DNA from: Sporocytophaga myxococcoides DSM 11118
Lineage (GTDB): Bacteria > Bacteroidota > Bacteroidia > Cytophagales > Cytophagaceae
Direction: 5' to 3'
DNA: 64,000 nt
NCBI RefSeq assembly: GCF_000426725.1
Contig: NZ_KE384560.1
Coordinates: forward strand, 62,001-126,000
The notes under the pieces are model-generated. The model saw nothing but the letters and a program-made list of their open reading frames with translations, searched no databases and had not been told where the DNA came from. Below, piece after piece: positions 16,508 to 26,800 of the stretch (positions are counted from its first letter, which is position 1; every line of letters starts with the position of its first letter). The translations under genes were made by a program, and so were the position numbers.

Positions 16508-19048
16508 TCAATATGATAATATAACCGCCTTCTTAAACTTTTGTTTTTCTCCGTTCAGACGAAAAATCTCAAACATGATCATGTAAATTCCAATATCTGC
16601 TTTTCGATCATCATCAGCAATGCCATCCCATTGGAAAAAACCTTCGTTCCCCAATAGTTGATTGGAAGCAATCTTTTTTATCTCTCTTCCTTGTCCATCA
16701 AAGACTGTGATGGTCGCAATTTCACCAGGATTATCAAGTTGGTAGGTCAATAAAGCAAAGTCATTTTTACCGTCACCATTAGGAGAAAACTTTAAAGGTT
16801 GCACTGAAAAAGAATTTTCAATGGTTTCAAATTCAAAATGCTGGCTATTGAGATATCCTGGAGTTGCTCCAATTGCTGATGCTGCTGAATGCCAGTTGGA
16901 AATATCTGAAGCCGGATTGGTAAAAGAAATCCTTTCCAGGCTTATACCTTCAGACTCTTTGAGGATCTTGTGATGCATTTTTTCAGTATAACTGAAACTA
17001 TCAAATAACTCACCAGATGGGCTTAACAAACTAATGTTTCCAGAGTCATCATTCAAAGATGGCATTGAACTCATTTTTATAAAATTTTTGAATTCACCCA
17101 TGGGATACTGATTTATCAAAGCCTGAGGATCGGAAGTCAATACCAGGTACTGTCTGGGCTGCAGAACTAGTGGGTTTGTTGAAATTAAATTAGTAGTAGA
17201 GTTCTTATTTTCTGCATTGGATATTCTCCAGTTTTTTAGATCAATGAAATGGTCTGAATTGCTATAAATTTCAACAAAATCAACTCCGCCAGGAAGTGGA
17301 TTAAAGAGGATTTCATTGATTAGAAGTTCGCCATTTACAGGTATTTCAGGTAATGCAAATGGGTTTTGATTTTCCTGTATATAGTTTCCATTACAATCTT
17401 TTACTCCGCTTATTGATATCTGATATAAGGTACTTCCCTTTATAGCATTTGTGAGGGCAATCAGAATACTTTTATTCCCTTTATAAATAACATTTTCAAT
17501 CTCGACTTTAGGGGATATAGTTATGTTTTCCTCACTGATTTCTGCAGAAATATCAAGCTTTTCATCTAAGACAATAAGTATATTGAATGTATCCAGTAGT
17601 TGTAAGTCTTTAATTTTCGGGCCTTGCAAATCAGGTTTTATTGAATTCACTGAATTTTCATAACCTGGTGTACCACCTTTTGAAGCAATGGATCCATCCC
17701 AGTTATCACTCTCTCCACATGGGTTTGAAGGATCTATCATTTCTAAAGCAATCCCTCCTTCAGCATTTAATCTGTTTGTAAACCAGTCCGACGAATAATT
17801 GACAGAATGAATAATTTTACCTGAAGGATCTTTGAGAATGAGAGAATCCGATGAATTGTTCAATGAGGGCCAGGGCGTGATGCCGAGGACTTTGCCCAAA
17901 GGCTTGAATTCAGCATTTGAAGCGGATGGGCATATAATGAGATATGATTTGGGAAATAGCTCAAATGATGACAATACTGCAGAAACAGAAGGATCAGAAA
18001 ATCGCCAATTAGCAAGATTGATTGTGTCTTCGGAAGTGTTGTACAATTCGATGTATTCTTCTTCAGGAAGTCCATGGCTGGGAGTGGGGTCGGAATAAAT
18101 TTCTGTAATCAGTATGGATCCTGGGTTTATTTCAGGTTGGTAATTAAATTCTAAAGATTCTTTCAGGGTTTCTGCCAAGTAAAAATCCTGTATACCATCC
18201 AAGACAAGTTTATTTTTCCCTTTCCTCAATGGGACTTCTGAAGTTAGAATCAAAATGGAGTCATTGACATAAGAGAGATCCTTAATATAAGAATCGTTAA
18301 TAGTTATGGTATGAGTTTTAACCTCCGGGGAAATTCTTTTGTTGAATTGAATAACAATGTTGGCAGCATTAGGAGCTTTTATATCAATTATTGAGAGAGG
18401 TGCACTATTAATTGCAAAGTCATCAAAATAAAAGTCTTTATTTCTGGTTGAGCTATGAATACAGACTACCCCAAAATAAGCTCCGGTTTTGTAGGTTGAA
18501 TCAATATATGTGAGTTCGGGTGAAAAATTGAATCCACCTGATGTGTCAGAAAAGACTTTCCAATTATGCTTAAGATCTCTGGTAACTTTGATTCTTACAG
18601 TATTATTGTTTTTACCGACTCTTCCAGGTATACCGCCAGTGAGCTTTACTGAGGCCGATCCATCTTGTCTGTGCAAATCAATTGCGTCTGAGCTTCCACT
18701 TGATCCACCGATTTTCAGAAAATATCCTTGTAGTGAATTTATCAGGTCAGGAGAGGAGCTTGTTAAATAAACCCTGGCAAAATTACTGCTACTGGGATTA
18801 AATGGCATTTTTACTAAAAACTGCCATTCCACATTGGTGATCAGATTATTCGCAGTAGAAAGGTAGATTTCCTCGCTTTCTGGTTTTCCGGAACTTTGAA
18901 GCTGATGATCTGTATTTATGAAAAATAAAGCAGTGTCCCCAGCCCAATTGGGCAATGAGTGGAAATTGCTATCAGAGAAAGAGTCATTAAACTGCGCAAA
19001 ACTCTGAATATAAGAAAATAAAAAAAGTAAGAAATAGCTGGTTTTCAC
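16508..19048 (-). CDS. Secreted protein with two lamin-tail domains and a C-terminal sorting-like domain
   Basis: An 846-residue exported protein: signal peptide 1-19 (ending QSFAQ), an N-terminal beta-rich lectin-like region to about 220, Ig-like stretches, a first lamin-tail domain around 310-460 (ILITEIYSDPTPSHG, EEYIELYNTS, LANWRFSDP), a second around 565-735 (ELLINEILFNPLPGG, DFVEIYSNS, LKNWRISN), and a C-terminal FSPNGDGKNDFALLTY domain ending in a beta strand. That last domain resembles FlgD-Ig or the type B sorting domain used by the type IX secretion system, so the protein is probably a SprA-dependent surface or secreted protein. The ligand of the lamin-tail domains is unknown. Confidence 0.8.
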   Translation of the reverse strand: MKTSYFLLFLFSYIQSFAQFNDSFSDSNFHSLPNWAGDTALFFINTDHQLQSSGKPESEEIYLSTANNLITNVEWQFLVKMPFNPSSSNFARVYLTSSSPDLINSLQGYFLKIGGSSGSSDAIDLHRQDGSASVKLTGGIPGRVGKNNNTVRIKVTRDLKHNWKVFSDTSGGFNFSPELTYIDSTYKTGAYFGVVCIHSSTRNKDFYFDDFAINSAPLSIIDIKAPNAANIVIQFNKRISPEVKTHTITINDSYIKDLSYVNDSILILTSEVPLRKGKNKLVLDGIQDFYLAETLKESLEFNYQPEINPGSILITEIYSDPTPSHGLPEEEYIELYNTSEDTINLANWRFSDPSVSAVLSSFELFPKSYLIICPSASNAEFKPLGKVLGITPWPSLNNSSDSLILKDPSGKIIHSVNYSSDWFTNRLNAEGGIALEMIDPSNPCGESDNWDGSIASKGGTPGYENSVNSIKPDLQGPKIKDLQLLDTFNILIVLDEKLDISAEISEENITISPKVEIENVIYKGNKSILIALTNAIKGSTLYQISISGVKDCNGNYIQENQNPFALPEIPVNGELLINEILFNPLPGGVDFVEIYSNSDHFIDLKNWRISNAENKNSTTNLISTNPLVLQPRQYLVLTSDPQALINQYPMGEFKNFIKMSSMPSLNDDSGNISLLSPSGELFDSFSYTEKMHHKILKESEGISLERISFTNPASDISNWHSAASAIGATPGYLNSQHFEFETIENSFSVQPLKFSPNGDGKNDFALLTYQLDNPGEIATITVFDGQGREIKKIASNQLLGNEGFFQWDGIADDDRKADIGIYMIMFEIFRLNGEKQKFKKAVILSY

Positions 19049-19073
19049 ATGATAAAAATAATAATAAATTGAT

Positions 19074-19081
19074 TAATTTTG
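19074..19081 (+). promoter_or_regulatory. Possible -7 element of the asd promoter
   Basis: TAATTTTG matches the Bacteroidetes -7 consensus TAnnTTTG and lies 36 bases upstream of the asd ATG in a short divergent intergenic region. No clear TTTG is found 19-21 bases upstream, so the assignment is weak. Confidence 0.35.
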
Positions 19082-19117
19082 TCCCCCGAATAAAAATTCA
19101 TTAAAAACAATACAAAA

Positions 19118-20113
19118 ATGAAAATTGCAGTAGTAGGCGCTACCGGCTTAGTTGGTGGACAAATTTTAAAAGTGCTGGAGGAGAGAAATCTTCCTGTAAC
19201 AGAACTATTACCTGTTGCTTCTGAAAAATCTGTTGGAAAAGAAATCATTTTCAAGGGTAAACCATATAAGGTGGTTGATGCAGCCACTGCAATCAGTAAG
19301 AAACCTCACTTCGCAATATTTTCCGCAGGTGGAAGTACTTCTTTGGAACTTGCTCCAAAATTTGCTGAAGCTGGTATCATTGTAATTGATAACTCTTCGG
19401 CATGGAGAATGGATCCTACAAAGAAACTTGTAGTTCCGGAAATCAATGCAAACACATTGACAAAGGATGACAAGATCATTGCAAATCCAAACTGTTCTAC
19501 TATTCAGATGGTAGTTGCATTGAATCCTTTGCACAAAAAATATAAAATCAAAAGAATTGTAGTTTCTACTTACCAGTCTGTAACAGGAACAGGTAAGAAA
19601 GCAGTTGACCAGTTAATGAACGAAAGAAAAGGAGTTGATGGTCCAATGGCTTATGCATATCCGATTGACCTAAATGTAATACCTCACATTGATGTGTTTA
19701 CAGAAAATGGATATACAAAAGAGGAGATGAAAATGATCAAAGAAACTAAAAAGATCATGGGAGACGACTCAATAAAAGTAACTGCGACTACAGTAAGGAT
19801 CCCTGTAATGGGAGGGCATTCTGAGTCAGTGAATGTTGAATTCGAAAATGAATTTGATCTGGAAGAAGTTAAGAAAATTCTTGGAAGTGCTGAAGGCGTT
19901 ATTTTGGAAGATGATGTTGCAAATCTGAAATACCCAATGCCAATGAATGCTCATAACCGTGATGAAGTATTTGTTGGAAGACTTAGAAGAGATGAAACTC
20001 AGCCTAAAACTCTTAACATGTGGATCGTAGCAGACAACCTAAGAAAAGGCGCCGCAACGAATGCTATTCAGATTGCAGAGTACCTGCTTAAAAATAAGGT
20101 TGTAGTTGCTTAA
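19118..20113 (+). CDS. asd: Aspartate-semialdehyde dehydrogenase
   Basis: Makes aspartate semialdehyde from aspartyl phosphate with NADPH, the branch point to lysine/diaminopimelate, threonine and methionine. The 331-residue protein has the dinucleotide motif GATGLVGG at 8-15, the catalytic cysteine in ANPNCSTIQ (Cys126), and GGHSESVNVEF holding the catalytic histidine. Length and motifs are normal. It is transcribed alone and ended by a strong hairpin 30 bases after the stop. Diaminopimelate from this pathway feeds the peptidoglycan on which several other proteins in this window act. Confidence 0.96.
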   Translation: MKIAVVGATGLVGGQILKVLEERNLPVTELLPVASEKSVGKEIIFKGKPYKVVDAATAISKKPHFAIFSAGGSTSLELAPKFAEAGIIVIDNSSAWRMDPTKKLVVPEINANTLTKDDKIIANPNCSTIQMVVALNPLHKKYKIKRIVVSTYQSVTGTGKKAVDQLMNERKGVDGPMAYAYPIDLNVIPHIDVFTENGYTKEEMKMIKETKKIMGDDSIKVTATTVRIPVMGGHSESVNVEFENEFDLEEVKKILGSAEGVILEDDVANLKYPMPMNAHNRDEVFVGRLRRDETQPKTLNMWIVADNLRKGAATNAIQIAEYLLKNKVVVA

Positions 20114-20142
20114 TGCAATAATTAGGACCACCATTAGAAATA

Positions 20143-20185
20143 AAAGGGGGCTGACTTAAATATGTCGGTCCCCTTTATCTTTTAA
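20143..20185 (+). terminator. Terminator of asd
   Basis: AAAGGGGGCTGAC pairs with GTCGGTCCCCTTT over 13 positions (two G-T pairs) around an 8-base loop at 20143-20176, followed by ATCTTTT. Confidence 0.87.
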
Positions 20186-20438
20186 ATGGAGTCTAACGTT
20201 ATGCCTGAACATTTGATTATTGGAAATAACTGCAATGCTGACTTCTGGAAATACTGATTATCAAACTTCATGAATTATTAAAGCGAAAGCTGTAGGAAAC
20301 TAAAAATTAAAACATTTAGTGTGCTTTAGTAAAGAATTTATGGAGAAAAAAATTACTTTTACCTTTCGTAATTGAAAAAATTGCCTGATGTGGTCTACAG
20401 ATTATTTCAGGGTTTCCTTTATTTAAAATACTTATAGA
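20186..20438. other. Intergenic region between asd terminator and yicC-like gene
   Basis: About 250 bases with no supported ORF, RNA or repeat. It must hold the promoter of the YicC-family gene, but I see no exact match to the Bacteroidetes consensus. Confidence 0.4.
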
Positions 20439-21317
20439 ATGATGACACTTAGGTCAATGACCGGCTTTGGAATGGTAAAGTCGGATGCTGAAAATCTTGA
20501 AATTAAAGTGGAAATTAAATCTTTGAATTCCAAATTTTTGGATTTGGGACTTAGGCTTCCAAAAGAATATCAGGATAAAGAAATGGAAATCCGAAATATG
20601 GTGAGCAATACACTTGAAAGGGGAAAGATCAGCATTTCTATGGATGTGCAGACAAAAGTTGACTCCAAGCCAAGAGTTTCCATAAATAAAGAGCTTGTTA
20701 AAAAATATTATGAGGATTTAGTAGAAACGGCTGCTTTTGTAGGAACCAAAGAAACTGATCTTTTCAAAATTGCTTTAACAATGCCCAAAGCAGTGAATCA
20801 GGATTTGGATAATGAAGATAATTCTAAAGAGTGGGAAGTGATAGCTTCCGTTATTAGCAAAGCCATTGATCAATGTGATAAATTCCGATTGGCAGAGGGA
20901 GCTGCATTGGGTGAAAAATTAAAAAGCTATATCATGCGGATTAAAGAATTACTTGAGCGAGTATCAGAATTCGATCCTCAGAGAATTCAGATGATACGCG
21001 AAAGGATTAAAGCGCATTTTGTAGAGTTTGGCAATGAACAAATGGACAAAAACAGATTTGAGCAAGAGCTGATTTATTATATTGAGAAACTTGACATCAC
21101 TGAAGAGAAAGTCAGACTGAACAATCACCTTGATTTTTTCCTGGAAAATATGAAAGTAGATAAGAGCGGGAAGAAACTTGGCTTTATAAGTCAGGAGATA
21201 GGCAGGGAAATAAACACAATTGGCTCCAAAGCCAATGATGCAAATATTCAGAAGTTAGTAGTGGAAATGAAGGAAGAGCTGGAGAAAATTAAGGAACAAT
21301 CCCTTAATATCCTTTAA
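20439..21317 (+). CDS. YicC/YloC family endoribonuclease-like protein
   Basis: A 292-residue protein with the family N-terminus SMTGFGMVKSDAENLEIKVEIKSLNSKFLDLGLRLP split over two strands and the C-terminal DUF1732 part (HLDFFLENMKVD, GKKLGFISQEIGREINTIGSKAND). Escherichia coli YicC is an RNase that degrades small RNAs and is linked to stationary-phase survival; the role here is inferred from that. ATG codons at 20439, 20442 and 20457 are all possible starts; the first two fit the usual spacing before MTGFG. The gene converges with the small membrane protein gene, with a seven-base gap. Confidence 0.92.
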   Translation: MMTLRSMTGFGMVKSDAENLEIKVEIKSLNSKFLDLGLRLPKEYQDKEMEIRNMVSNTLERGKISISMDVQTKVDSKPRVSINKELVKKYYEDLVETAAFVGTKETDLFKIALTMPKAVNQDLDNEDNSKEWEVIASVISKAIDQCDKFRLAEGAALGEKLKSYIMRIKELLERVSEFDPQRIQMIRERIKAHFVEFGNEQMDKNRFEQELIYYIEKLDITEEKVRLNNHLDFFLENMKVDKSGKKLGFISQEIGREINTIGSKANDANIQKLVVEMKEELEKIKEQSLNIL

Positions 21318-21324
21318 CGTCGAT

Positions 21325-21693
21325 TTACTTTTTACCGTCCCAGAATACCGAGGTGAAAATCAGGATCATTCCTATGTTGGTGTTTAACAGCTTGTTACCC
21401 ATAGTGTATTTGAAATAGTCGGCGGGGAAAAGTGTAAACCAAGTAGCAGCCACAAGACAGATGAGGGTAAGGCCAAAAAGGTAATTAAATACCCTCATCA
21501 GTTTTATATTATTTGTAAAAAGTACGATACAAGCAATCAGGCCAGCATCAATATAAAACATATTTGATACAAGAGATTTGCTTAGCAGATCTGCGTTTAA
21601 GGGATAATATTGTACTGCCAGACCAATCAAAACGAAAGTAGGACCCAGAACTTTAAGCAGAAATGCGTTCATTCTTAATTCTATTGCTGTCAT
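21325..21693 (-). CDS. Small four-helix membrane protein, unknown function
   Basis: A 122-residue protein with four predicted membrane helices (about 10-30, 45-60, 68-90, 100-118) and few charged residues. No catalytic motif is visible. It starts directly at the end of the M28 peptidase gene (one base or less apart), so the two are co-transcribed. It does not clearly belong to DoxX or another family that I can name. Confidence 0.7.
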   Translation of the reverse strand: MTAIELRMNAFLLKVLGPTFVLIGLAVQYYPLNADLLSKSLVSNMFYIDAGLIACIVLFTNNIKLMRVFNYLFGLTLICLVAATWFTLFPADYFKYTMGNKLLNTNIGMILIFTSVFWDGKK

Positions 21694-22968
21694 TTAAATT
21701 TTCTTTACAAAGTTTGTAATTAGACTGAAGACCTCTTTAAATCTTGTAAGAGGTAAAGTTTCCGGTCTGTCCATTACATCATGGTATGCACTTATGCCAC
21801 CAAGGGTATAAAAGAAGAAAGCTGGTACTCCCTTTTCTGAGAAAAAGAAATGATCGGAGTTTGCTGCCGGACCTCTTCTTTTTATCGCAGGAAGTAGCTT
21901 CAGGGTTTCGTTTATTTCCATTAATTTATTGTATTCTTCCGGGTGAAGTGTGGCATTTACCACCGTCATACCGTCATCCCCTGTTCCGAGTAAGTCTAAA
22001 TTGATCATAAATTTTATCTTATTCAATGGAAACAAAGGGTTTTCGGTGAAAAATCTTGACCCTATCAGACCAATTTCCTCTGCTCCGAAAGCCATAAATA
22101 CTATTGTAAATTTGGGTGTATTCTCTTTTTGAGAATAGTATTTTACCAATTCCAGTAGCATTGAAACTCCGCTTGCATTGTCATTCGCTCCGGGAAAGTA
22201 TACTTTTTTGCCCATTGTACCTAAATGATCGTAATGAGCAGAAATAATAATAACAGAATCGGATTTACTTGTACCTTCTACAAATCCGATTACGTTTTGT
22301 GAACTGTAGTTTTTCTTCAAAGTAGCGTCTAACTGAAATTTGACTTTTTTAACACTATCTGGAAATGCACTCTTGGCTACCTGAAAAAATGGATTACTGA
22401 ATTGTTTCTGAGATAATGAAGCTGTAAGTTTTTTATCATGGAGTTCTATAATACATTTCCCTTCATGTATCTTATCCAGAATTTCAGATTTTTCTATCAG
22501 TTTATTATAAAATTTAACATCGTAGATAACCGCTTTGTTTTTGGTTTTCGCTGATAAAAAGGACTTTAGTGCATTGTCATTATAAAACACCATTGTGTCA
22601 AGATATAATGCCTTCACATTTCCATGCCCCCCTTTTGAAATACAATTGGCGATATAATCTTTTCCTGTAACTAATTTTTTCTTATCTGCCTGCAATGAAA
22701 TTCGCCCTTCAAAGCAATTGACATCATATTGGAAGGTTTGGAAATAATTATCTCGGATTGCTTTAAGTCCTGACTTTTGAAATTCTGTTTTAATAAAATT
22801 GGCTGCAGTTTTGGCTCCATCGAAATTTGCTCCCCTGCCATACATAGATGGACTACATAGAGTATCAAGATAATATCTGACTCTGGGGATATCCTGAGAA
22901 AAACAGTTATGGGCGGTAAGAGCAGCAATAGCCAGAAAGAATGCCAAATTCTTTGTCATATACAACAT
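21694..22968 (-). CDS. M28 family zinc peptidase, exported
   Basis: A 424-residue aminopeptidase-type metallopeptidase. The signal peptide ends near HNCFSQ. The paired-zinc ligands are visible: His and Asp in SAHYDHLG, Asp in GANDNASGVS, Glu-Glu in FGAEEIGLIGS (catalytic base and ligand), Asp in INLDLLG and the late His in AYHDVMD. A protease-associated-type insert may lie between about 110 and 220. ATG at 22968 or 22959 could be the start; the second gives a more usual signal peptide. It probably acts on peptides in the periplasm or outside. The small membrane protein gene follows in the same operon. Confidence 0.9.
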   Translation of the reverse strand: MLYMTKNLAFFLAIAALTAHNCFSQDIPRVRYYLDTLCSPSMYGRGANFDGAKTAANFIKTEFQKSGLKAIRDNYFQTFQYDVNCFEGRISLQADKKKLVTGKDYIANCISKGGHGNVKALYLDTMVFYNDNALKSFLSAKTKNKAVIYDVKFYNKLIEKSEILDKIHEGKCIIELHDKKLTASLSQKQFSNPFFQVAKSAFPDSVKKVKFQLDATLKKNYSSQNVIGFVEGTSKSDSVIIISAHYDHLGTMGKKVYFPGANDNASGVSMLLELVKYYSQKENTPKFTIVFMAFGAEEIGLIGSRFFTENPLFPLNKIKFMINLDLLGTGDDGMTVVNATLHPEEYNKLMEINETLKLLPAIKRRGPAANSDHFFFSEKGVPAFFFYTLGGISAYHDVMDRPETLPLTRFKEVFSLITNFVKKI

Positions 22969-23020
22969 ATAATTAGTTGGAATATAATAAATGAAGGGTG
23001 AAGATAAAATGTTATTTCCC

Positions 23021-23404
23021 CTAAACTTTTTCAGCGGAAGATTTTTTCTTGATAAAAATAAGTGGAAAAAAAGTACCAGCAGTGTTTGCTACAATATCAA
23101 GAAGATCAAAATTTCTATCAGGGACAAAATATTGGAGGCATTCCAAGGTAAAACCATAAAGGAAACTAATTAAGAATGCCTTTCTTATTGTATTAATTTT
23201 TAAGGCCGGATAGGAGGTCTGTATGTTAAAGCTTTTCACCAACAGCCAGCTCAAAACAAAAAATAAGGTAAAATGAACCAGCTTGTCAATTTGGAAAAGG
23301 CTGGAAAATGAAAACTGGGGAATTGCTTTACCTGACATGAGGTAGAGTACTAAAATTATAAGCACCCATGTCCAGGTAAAGACAATTGTAAATTTTTTAT
23401 TCAT
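23021..23404 (-). CDS. VanZ-like family membrane protein
   Basis: A 127-residue protein with about four helices and the VanZ-like signature IDKLVHFTLFFVLSWLL early and PDRNFDLLDIVANTAGT late. VanZ is known from low-level teicoplanin resistance, but most family members have no known role. It is the last gene of the maeB-ruvA-sprA-gcvH operon, eight bases after the gcvH stop, a neighbourhood I recall from other Cytophagales. Confidence 0.85.
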   Translation of the reverse strand: MNKKFTIVFTWTWVLIILVLYLMSGKAIPQFSFSSLFQIDKLVHFTLFFVLSWLLVKSFNIQTSYPALKINTIRKAFLISFLYGFTLECLQYFVPDRNFDLLDIVANTAGTFFPLIFIKKKSSAEKV

Positions 23405-23412
23405 ACTGGGTA

Positions 23413-23793
23413 TTAAACTCCAATCAACTTTTTATATGCTGCGGCATCTAATAATCCGCTTAGTTGATCTGGGTTTTTAATATTGATTTTAATAACCCAT
23501 CCTTTTCCGTAAGGGTCGCTGTTTACAAGCTCAGGACTTGACTCCAGATTTTTGTTAAACTCAACGATTTCAGATGTAACTGGCATGAAAAGATCTGAAA
23601 CGGTTTTTACAGCTTCTACTGTTCCGAAAACTTCACCTGCATTTACTGTTTCACCCACAGAATCAATATCGAAATAAACAATATCTCCCAATTCATTCTG
23701 AGCAAAGTCTGTGATACCAACTATAGCAGTATTGCCTTCTATTTTGATCCACTCGTGTTCTTGTGTATACTTTAATTCTTCCGGAAAATTCAT
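23413..23793 (-). CDS. gcvH: Glycine cleavage system H protein
   Basis: Lipoyl carrier of the glycine cleavage system, 126 residues from the ATG at 23793 ([15 protein letters not shown]). The lipoylation lysine is in [16 protein letters not shown], and [15 protein letters not shown] precedes it. The frame is open to 23829 but the extra 12 residues do not fit the family. P and T proteins are not in the window. It follows sprA by 57 bases on the same strand. Confidence 0.95.
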   Translation of the reverse strand: MNFPEELKYTQEHEWIKIEGNTAIVGITDFAQNELGDIVYFDIDSVGETVNAGEVFGTVEAVKTVSDLFMPVTSEIVEFNKNLESSPELVNSDPYGKGWVIKINIKNPDQLSGLLDAAAYKKLIGV

Positions 23794-23850
23794 TTTGTCT
23801 AAATTTTTAATTTCTGTCCAAAAATACACTTTTTTTTAAATTGAAGAACA

Positions 23851-26800
23851 TTATGACAACGTGAACCTTAATTGAACACCAAAAGATGTCGTCGCTCTTC
23901 TATATGAACTTGAAATTCTTGGGGTATTGATCGTCCTTTCAAAGTAGAATAGTAGGTTAACTCTTGTATTTACCACATAACTGATGGTAGGTCTTAACTG
24001 GAAATTAAGGTTACCGTTTGTTACAACAGCAGGATCTCCGATTTTTCTCTGAACGGTTTTCATATCACTGACAGTGACATCTAATTTTACATTTAGCTCA
24101 TTCTTCAATGGAGGAATTTCCCTGCCCTGCCATTTGAAAGGGAACTTGAATCCTGTTTTGGCTACTCCGATTCCCAGTACAAGATCATTTTTATTGTTTT
24201 CTTGGATCTGAGCATTTGACATGCTCAATGCAAGTCTTCTGTCTTTTCTGTATTCTACCTTATAGGTCATTTTCCCCTTAGTCCGAACGTTAATACCAAC
24301 CAAAGGAGCAAATGTTTCCTGAATAACCACCTGGTCTACTACATAAACAGGAACGAGTTTATTATCTATTATAGAAGAAGGCGGAGCATTTTCAATGTCA
24401 GTATTAGGGTTTATTTCTTTGGAGCCATATGCAAGTGACGAAGTAAAACTTGATACACTGTACTTGCTCGTATATCCATGAGAAATGATTACACTTGGGA
24501 ATAGCTTTTTAATTGCATCAAGTCTTGTTAATCCTGAAAAGTCAACTCTCCAGTTTGGTAGCGGAATTTTAGGGAATGAAGACAAGCTCACTTTAGACGC
24601 ATCTTTGCCGGAGTATGCAGCTATAAATGCAGGAATGAGTACCTCTTGAGAATTTAAGCTATAGGCAGTATCCTTTGGGTTTGAATATTGATGCCTTGCA
24701 AAAATAACTCTTCTGTTTTCAACAAACTGATCAAAGGTTTTTGAAGAATATTTGCCTCCACTTCCTTTTCCCTGAAAGGCAGTCGCAATGCTTATGAAAG
24801 TTACTTCATAACGCCCGTTTCTGTAAGGGTTATCGGAAACGAAATTGGTACTATTAGGAAGAGAATCCACTCTAAAGAATTCTTTATAATCGCTGGCTTT
24901 GGTCCTTGATGCTTCAATCTGAATCCTCAAATCTTTAACAGGCTCCAGAGCGGTTCTTAGATTGATGGTCTCCGTTTTTACCTGCGTGAGCGGTGTTGTC
25001 ACATTTCTGAAGTAAGCATTTTTTGTAATGTATCCTTTCTCAGAAAACTCTCTCTTAAACTTCTGAAGATCCTGGTCTCCCAGGATAAATGGAAGCATTG
25101 AGCTAACATCAACACCTTCACCTATTCCAAAGAAGTTTGGTTTAGGCATATACCCTGGCATTAAAATTCCCTGTGTTAAGTTGTAAGTAAAATTTACAGT
25201 TTTAATGCTAATAAGAGCTTTAGTCACAGCCTTCAGCCCTTTCATCTCAGGTTTGGGAAGTCTTTGGGTTGTATCTTTTTTGAGTTCTGGTTTAGGCAGC
25301 TTTTTTGGTGGTGGGCTGTTTAATTCTCTCAGGAATTTAACTCTATTGTATATTTTCTCCAGGTTTATTTTTCCGTTTACCCCAATAGTACGCTCATTTC
25401 TTATAGAGTTTCCAAGTGTGTCTCTTTGATATAAGGCTCCGGAGTTCCAGGTATAGCCAGCTGTATAGCGTAGATCTGCACCAACCCAATCAGTAATGGG
25501 AAGCTTATCAAATGGCACTTTGTAATTTGCCCCGAGAGATTGATTGTAATCTTTCATACGGCCGAAATTTCTCAGATTTCTCCATATTGTATCTCTGTTT
25601 TCCCTGGAATCAGGGGAGTATTTCGCCGTTTCATCAATTATAGCATAAGCATTAGCTGAATAGTCTACAGATAAGCTTTTGGTTAAATTCCATACAAGTC
25701 CGTATACTCTGTTGAAGTTGAACATCTTTTCGTAGTATGGAGATGATAGAATCCCATAAATTGGACTTGCTTCATAGAATACCGTAGTCTTTGTCCTTCT
25801 GTCAAGATCTCCTCTGAAAGAGATAGTAGTTGGTACAAAATTGAAGTTTATATCCTTTATAAGTTTCAGATATTTTTTATCAAAAGCCTTTACATTTTTA
25901 AAAGGCTCAAATGGTTTTGCCTGGCTGGTAAAGTTATATCCAAGTCCCACCTTATACATTTTTATGGTAGAGTCTTGCACTGTAGAACTCGTTCTCTTGA
26001 TATCACTATAGCCCAATGTAAGAGCAAGATTTTCTACATCCCAGAGATGGCTTTTGGCATCTTTTTTGGTCTTTACTTTTTGTATGTTGGTTAAGTTAAT
26101 AGCCCTCCTTGTTGTCTGGGTAAGTATTAGATTTTTGTACGCATCTCGCTCCGCATTAGTACCAAAGCGGGTGAGGGAGGTCTTCATAAGTACGTCCGGA
26201 TCAAGGGGATCGTATTTAGGAGAGATAACCTCTCTGTCGTAGCCTAGAAACAAAGGAAGACGAAGACCGAGTTTTTGCGGTAAAAACTTGTCAAGACTGA
26301 TATTACTCTGGATACCCCATTGCAATGTATTATTACGCTCTCTTTGAGAAACCTTTTGCTCAAGGGTTCCAAACCCAGCTGACGTATATCTTAATGATCC
26401 TGAAACGGTGGCAAGATCGGCAAGCTTAACGTTTGCTCTTGCAGTAGCAGCCCAACCCGGACTTTCCTGAAAGTTCGTTGCTCTTAACTCATCAACCCAG
26501 ATACATGCAGATTTCGGCTGTCCGTCCTTACTATATGGATTTCGCATACCTATCATGATTGTCTGAACAGAGCTTATGTCTGGCCTTCCGACAACAGTGA
26601 TCTTTCTCCCATTGACAGTTTGAGAGAATGGACTGCTCAGGATCCTTCCTGATTTATCTCCCAAAACTTTAACGTCTATAAGATCTGCAATTCGTAGGTC
26701 TAGCTCGTTTTCAGGTCTCCAGATTTGGTTGACATCTCTGCTGCCTTGCGGTGTAAAGAATAGAGGAATAGAAACTTCGTAGTAGTTTTCTTTAAAATCT

